From Axinella damicornis (Eukaryota > Porifera > Demospongiae > Axinellida > Axinellidae): a DNA stretch of 64,000 bases. This document shows positions 62,745-64,000 of the stretch, piece by piece. The position numbers and the translations under genes are program-made. The notes beneath the pieces are model-generated. The model saw nothing but the letters and a program-made list of their open reading frames with translations. It did not search any database and was not told the DNA's origin. Position 1 is the stretch's first letter, and every line of letters begins with the position of its first letter. The stretch covers positions 11,419,663-11,483,662 of the forward strand of contig OZ007515.1 of assembly GCA_963931865.1 (NCBI GenBank). Reading direction: 5' to 3'.

Positions 62745-62775
<31 letters not shown>

Positions 62776-63051
62776 AATTTCTATGATTCCAATCCTGCGG
62801 TAGTGAATTTTCTTTTATACCATTTCATATGGTAACAATGCATTAGGATGACAGTACCGGTTATTTAGCACCCGAACTCTAAGGCCATTGGTAGGTTGGG
62901 CCACGGGATTCTAAGTTATTCAATTTCGATTTAGTACCTGATGATTGTTGCATCCTTCAAAAGGTTTGTGCCCCAGGCTCCATATTTCAAACAGCACTGC
63001 ACCAAAGCTCCACACATCACTGGCAATGGAGTACTTTTTGAAGTTGATCGC
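62039..63051 (-). CDS. Protein tyrosine kinase, C-terminal part (gene continues beyond the window)
   Basis: Three exons (63051-62938, 62598-62513, 62234-62039) join in phase to the C-terminal lobe of a tyrosine kinase: SIASDVWSFGAVLFEIWSLG (helix F), GHKPFEG, VDDGYRLSPPPGCPRAVYKL, MAQCW|HPDPEFRPIFSEL (the conserved CW-x6-RP motif). A short tail of about 45 residues ends at TAA and contains LYLEL, a possible phosphotyrosine site. Catalytic loop and ATP site must lie right of 63052; none is found before 64000, where a satellite fills the intron. DVWSFG and the CW-x6-RP motif mark the tyrosine kinase group; receptor or cytoplasmic type cannot be told. Confidence 0.9.
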
Positions 63052-63229
63052 CTAAAAGTGTATGAAATTACAAAAGATTACCACGTGCAAGCTGACTTGC
63101 ATCTGGAATATACATGAACACATAAAGTTGCGAGGTGACCTATACTGAGTTGACTATTGCGTCAGTAGTGGGACATATTGTTATATCTGCCCGATCCTCC
63201 AAGATCATTGAACCGATTCATTGACTCTG

Positions 63230-63870
63230 CTAGCTCCACCTAGCCACACGTCAAGCTACTATCAGGGCTACTGCACACAACAACTCAGCTCCACCTAGCC
63301 ACACGTCAAGCTACTATCAGGGCTACTGCACACAACAACTCAGCTCCACCTAGCCACACGTCAAGCCACTATCAGGGCTACTGCACACAACAACTCAGCC
63401 TGTGTACCTAGCCACACGTCAAGCTACTATCAGGGCTACTGCACACAACAACTCAGCCTGTGTACCTAGCCACACGTCAAGCTAATATCAGGGCTACTGC
63501 ACACAACAACTCAGCCTGTGTACCTAGCCACACGTCAAGCTAATATCAGGGCTACTGCACACAACAACTCAGCCTGTGTACCTAGCCACACGTCAAGCTA
63601 CTATCAGGGCTACTGCACACAACAACTCAGCTCCACCTAGCCACAAGTCAAGCTACTATCAGGGCTACTGCACACAACAACTCAGCCTGTGTACCTAGCC
63701 ACACGTCAAGCTACTATCAGGGCTACTGCACACAACAACTCAGCCTGTGTACCTAGCCACACGTCAAGCTACTATCAGGGCTACTGCACACAACAACTCA
63801 GCCTGTGTACCTAGCCACACGTCAGGCTACTATCAGGGCTACTGCACACAACAACTCAGCCTGTGTACCT
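63230..63870. repeat. Satellite-like tandem repeat, unit about 58 bp, about 11 copies
   Basis: The unit runs CCTAGCCACACGTCAAGCTA, CTATCAGGGCTACTGCACAC, AACAACTCAGCCTGTGTA. A variant junction CTCCA replaces CCTGTGTA in the first copies and one later copy. It fills an intron of the tyrosine kinase gene. Units lack spacers of unique sequence, so it is not a CRISPR array. Confidence 0.9.
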
Positions 63871-64000
63871 ACACATGCTAATATCAACACATCATCAGAT
63901 GTCAATGCAAGGGGGTCATCCAGATTTAGGGGGAACCCCCTGGAATGAAAGGTGTATATACCTGCTACAGGTACGGAATGTGTGAATGGTGAGGTGATTC

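Noticed and set aside
63230..63870. CRISPR-like array at the right edge
   Set aside because: Units are contiguous tandem repeats without unique spacers, in an animal gene intron.
1..64000. tRNA, rRNA or other RNA genes
   Set aside because: No tRNA A/B-box pair with a foldable cloverleaf and no rRNA-like block was recognised by eye; a covariance-model scan was not possible.

Overview
This is eukaryotic, animal-type DNA. Genes are split by GT-AG introns, intergenic space is full of short inverted-repeat elements and tandem repeats, and there are no operons or ribosome-binding sites. The gene content (glycine amidinotransferase, a GABA-B-like class C GPCR, a tyrosine kinase, Ank-patatin iPLA2s, CARD adaptors, a Crypton-type recombinase) points to an animal. 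The style (CARD adaptors of unfamiliar build, dense foldback MITEs, intron-rich GABA-B-like receptor) makes a non-bilaterian such as a demosponge most likely. That placement is inference; no marker gene fixes the species. All exon joins were built by hand from reading frames, splice dinucleotides and intron phase, without transcripts.

Layout: 643-5715 (+) is GATM, three coding exons with the 5' transit-peptide exon not found. 8987-12254 (-) is a large single exon encoding a protein related to the bacterial VioB/RebD family (iminophenyl-pyruvate dimer synthase / ferritin-like). This is the most unexpected gene here. 16282-27516 (-) is a 14-exon GABA-B-like receptor with signal peptide, Venus-flytrap domain, seven membrane segments and tail; it shows one apparent reading-frame break just before TM1.

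29303-33412 and 34460-39940 (-) are two tandem paralogous adaptors with an N-terminal CARD, a shared unnamed central domain, and different C-termini: a Ser-rich tail in one, three SH3-like domains in the other. 42150-50125 and 50894-61358 (-) are two tandem paralogous calcium-independent phospholipase A2 genes (ankyrin repeats plus patatin domain) that share five coding-exon lengths exactly. An intron of the first holds a frameshifted Crypton-type tyrosine recombinase on the + strand (46260-47754). 62039-63051 (-) holds the last three exons of a protein tyrosine kinase that continues beyond the right edge.

Repeats fill the rest: a family with termini like CTCGTTCCCAGGCC / GGCCTGGGAACGAG (at least a dozen copies), several foldback elements, a 601-bp minisatellite of an 18-bp unit touching a splice donor, a 58-bp satellite at the right edge, and six poly-G/poly-C runs of 22-29 bases.

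Functionally, GATM makes guanidinoacetate for creatine synthesis and the GPCR is a surface receptor. The adjacent CARD/SH3 adaptor pair and iPLA2 pair could form an innate-immune or cell-death signalling neighbourhood, but only their proximity suggests it.
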